From positions 136,721,950 through 136,785,949 of the forward strand of contig NC_090943.1 of the NCBI RefSeq assembly GCF_040807025.1: DNA of 64,000 bases, in the 5' to 3' direction. The notes under the pieces are model-generated. The model had not been told where the DNA came from. It saw only the letters and a program-made list of their open reading frames with translations, and searched no databases. The stretch comes from Struthio camelus (Eukaryota; Chordata; Aves; Struthioniformes; Struthionidae). Positions within the stretch are counted from its first letter, which is position 1. The number at the start of each line of letters is the position of its first letter. The position numbers and the translations under genes were made by a program. Positions 61,701 to 64,000 of this stretch are shown here, piece after piece.

Positions 61701-64000
61701 GAAACTAATCTTCATGGGATAAAGAAAAACTCAAAAAAGAATACATGATGTAGTGATGCACTCTCTATCCAGAAGATAGTCTTTTAGTCATAAGGCAGTG
61801 TGAGGTCAGAATCTTTCCTCAAATTATCCCTGCGCCATGACAGAGAGGCAGCACAAGCACCATGAAACAGTTCTCTCCTACTCTCCGTCTCACCGGAGAA
61901 TTAGATTAGATTAAAATGGTGTTTGAGAGAAAAGAATGTGATCAGTGACTTCATAACAGGGCTCTGAAATGGTAGACAGAGAGCCATGGGCAAAAATATA
62001 TGCGGACTACATATACAGGTAAACATAAATTAGTGTAAAATTATAAACGACTCTTCCTTCCTCAGGGACAGACCTACAAAACCGTGCAAACACCCTGCTG
62101 TTAGTAGCTTTCCACAAAGTCTTTACAGGAGGCAGACGTAAGGAGGAAAGACAACATTAGCGCATAAAGTTTTATGAGAGTTTGTACAGACTGTTATGTA
62201 CTGCTAGATCCTAAATGCTCTGTGTACAAAGAGAAGCCAGTGAAGTAGGTGCAACATGCCTGAGCATGTATCCTGGAAGCCATTTCCAATGCACCTGTTA
62301 AAAAAGTCCGGTACATTCAAATAGTCAATGTGATTTTATTGAATAGATGCAGCTTGTCAACATGTGCTTTGAACTATTGCAGACTCTTCAACTGTATTTT
62401 TCCAAAATAAAATACACAGTGCTATGTGCTATTGCCTGAAGCAGCAAAATTTGGTTTAGAGAAGCCTATGTAGTTTGGAATAAACTTTTTATCTGATTAA
62501 TTTTTCCCCACAGGAAGTCTTCCAAAGTGATTTCCAAACCGAAAACTAGATGCCACAACACCAGTTTTGTTTGTATGTCCACTATTTCTGCTCTTACTGG
62601 GCTGGTGATAGGGATTTTTTGTACAGGAATTGCATGGCCCCCTCTTGGTAACGTGGCCTGCTTAACAACAGATGATATGGTAGGAATGTGAGTGTAAATA
62701 GTGTGTGTGAACAGAATACCCACATCTGCCTGCGCTAAGAGGATGTTTGCCCCAAAAACTGATAACACTAAGAGGAAATTAACAATGACAAAGTTTGCTT
62801 AAAACAACGATCAGCCAGATTAAACAGTAACCAGGGGACTACCAAGAACCTTTTGAGAAAATGAGTTAGCTTGAAAAGAAGTCTAAAGGTAATATGGGAA
62901 TTTGTGATTGTGAGGAGAGACCTTGGAAGCGGAAAAGCAGTAACAAAACAGTGGTCAAACCAGGCATTTTCACTTCTTTGTGGGCCTCACAGATCATCCT
63001 TCCCATCAGACACCGAGTAGCCTGTACTGGGAGCGGGGTGACAGCTAGTGGACTGCCAGCATGGGGTGCAGCAGTAGGAAACCACCCCTCAGGTATACAC
63101 ATGGGAAGTCATGGGATGCCCTCTCAACATTGTGTTGATTCGCTTGATCGTGGGGAACTGCACAGATACATGTAAAGCTGCAGCACCCACATCTCCAATA
63201 GGGGACACTTACATAGGGCAACTTGCACTCCCCAAAGAGAGGTGTGCTCTTGTAACCCACAGTTTCTGCAAGACAGGAGATGTGCACACAGAACCACACG
63301 GATGCATCTGTGGGAACAGGATTTTGGGGGATTAGTTATAGAAGGCTGTTCAAGAAAGTTGTATGTGCTTTTTAACACTTCGTTAAGTTTCTAGTATTGT
63401 GATTTATCTGCTCTATTGCTGATAGAGATCTACAATATGTAGTTCACCGATTGCTGAAAAATTACAGGCTGCTAATCAATAAACCACTTCCATCGAACGT
63501 AAAGCCCGTGAGTTGACTAGTTTTTCCCCTGCAAAAATTTTTGTTCAGTTTTGTTATTGCCAAGGTGACAAGCGTCACATTGGTAAAGCCATGAATAGAA
63601 AGGCAGACACCTTTTCAAACAGGCATAAAAGACATAATTCAACAAGATGAAGAGATCTAAAGACCAAACTAGGGCTGCTTCAGAACAAATTCAAATGATA
63701 TCCTCCTTAACGCAGTCCAGATGCACACTTCTATGTTCAAAGACATGTTAAAGTGATATACCACAGATTTAGCATCACTGCATATGCTGCAGCATATCAG
63801 CAGTTAAATATTTTGTGACTGTAATTTGCATTAAGAGAAGAAGGCAGCAAAAACGAGCAAAGGAGAAGTTCCTGGCAAGTCAGACTGTAAGCAGATCAAC
63901 AATGAGAAGCCAAGCATATTATCTGATAGGAGAAAAAGTATGTCTTTGTAAGGAAAAAGAGCTTGTGAGGATAATTATGAAGCTGATTTTGCCCACTTGA
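55761..64000. other. Distal intergenic DNA, no gene recognised
   Basis: AT-rich DNA with no protein I can identify. RPS20, the next gene beyond MOS in other amniotes, was not seen. Short frames near 58269-58592 (+, no ATG start) and 62466-63378 (both strands) have no recognised domain. An A-tract lies at 57799-57813 and a perfect 19-bp tandem duplication at 57955-57992. Confidence 0.55.
57955..57992. repeat. Perfect 19-bp tandem duplication
   Basis: The unit gtttcatataatttaccac occurs twice in succession (57955-57973 and 57974-57992) without a mismatch, so it arose recently or is under conversion. Confidence 0.95.

Noticed and set aside
1..64000. tRNA, rRNA, CRISPR arrays or bacterial operons
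   Set aside because: None is visible; the sequence is plainly vertebrate nuclear DNA.

Overview
The window is vertebrate nuclear DNA, most likely from a bird or a close sauropsid relative. It has introns, long AT-rich non-coding stretches and simple repeats. Every interspersed repeat I could assign to a known family belongs to the CR1 LINE family; no L1-like or Alu-like elements were recognised. One CR1 copy carries the 3' end typical of bird and crocodilian CR1. I cannot name the species.

Two protein-coding genes can be supported, both on the + strand. The first is PLAG1, a seven-finger C2H2 transcription factor: coding exons 32794-33035 and 33619-34882, 501 residues. The second is MOS, the germ-cell MAPK kinase kinase: a single exon at 48474-49523, 349 residues. 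PLAG1 followed by MOS on the same strand matches the conserved amniote order. CHCHD7, the usual head-to-head partner of PLAG1, and RPS20, which lies beyond MOS, were looked for by eye and not found. The roughly 32 kb before the PLAG1 coding exons is therefore read as PLAG1 5' non-coding exons and introns and/or upstream flank.

Layout: 1-30.9 kb is non-coding, with old CR1 fragments (5.8-6.9, 11.65-11.74, 20.0-21.4, 27.0-27.2 kb), a composite microsatellite (18.4 kb) and an unassigned element with about 32-bp terminal inverted repeats (25.0-25.8 kb). A CpG island with a G-quadruplex-type motif lies at 30.94-31.64 kb, only about 1.1 kb before the first coding PLAG1 exon, and is the best promoter candidate in the window. 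PLAG1 has a 3'UTR of about 5.1 kb ending at an AATAAA near 39.96 kb. It holds seed matches for miR-181, miR-15/16/424, miR-103/107 and miR-141/200a, a hairpin with two Pumilio-type motifs, and an unexpected CpG-rich block. From 40 to 48.4 kb is intergenic. MOS has a cytoplasmic polyadenylation element near its polyadenylation hexamer and an overlapping upstream ORF. An old antisense CR1 (52.56-53.34 kb) directly abuts a younger, frameshifted sense CR1 (53.39-55.76 kb). The remainder to 64 kb is intergenic with no recognised gene.

The two genes act in different settings: PLAG1 in growth-factor gene activation (IGF2 axis) during development, MOS in oocyte meiotic arrest through MEK/ERK. Their proximity is conserved synteny rather than a functional operon. 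I found no clearly new biological system. The most testable new points are the internal CpG island, the regulatory content of the two 3'UTRs, the MOS upstream ORF and the inverted-repeat element.
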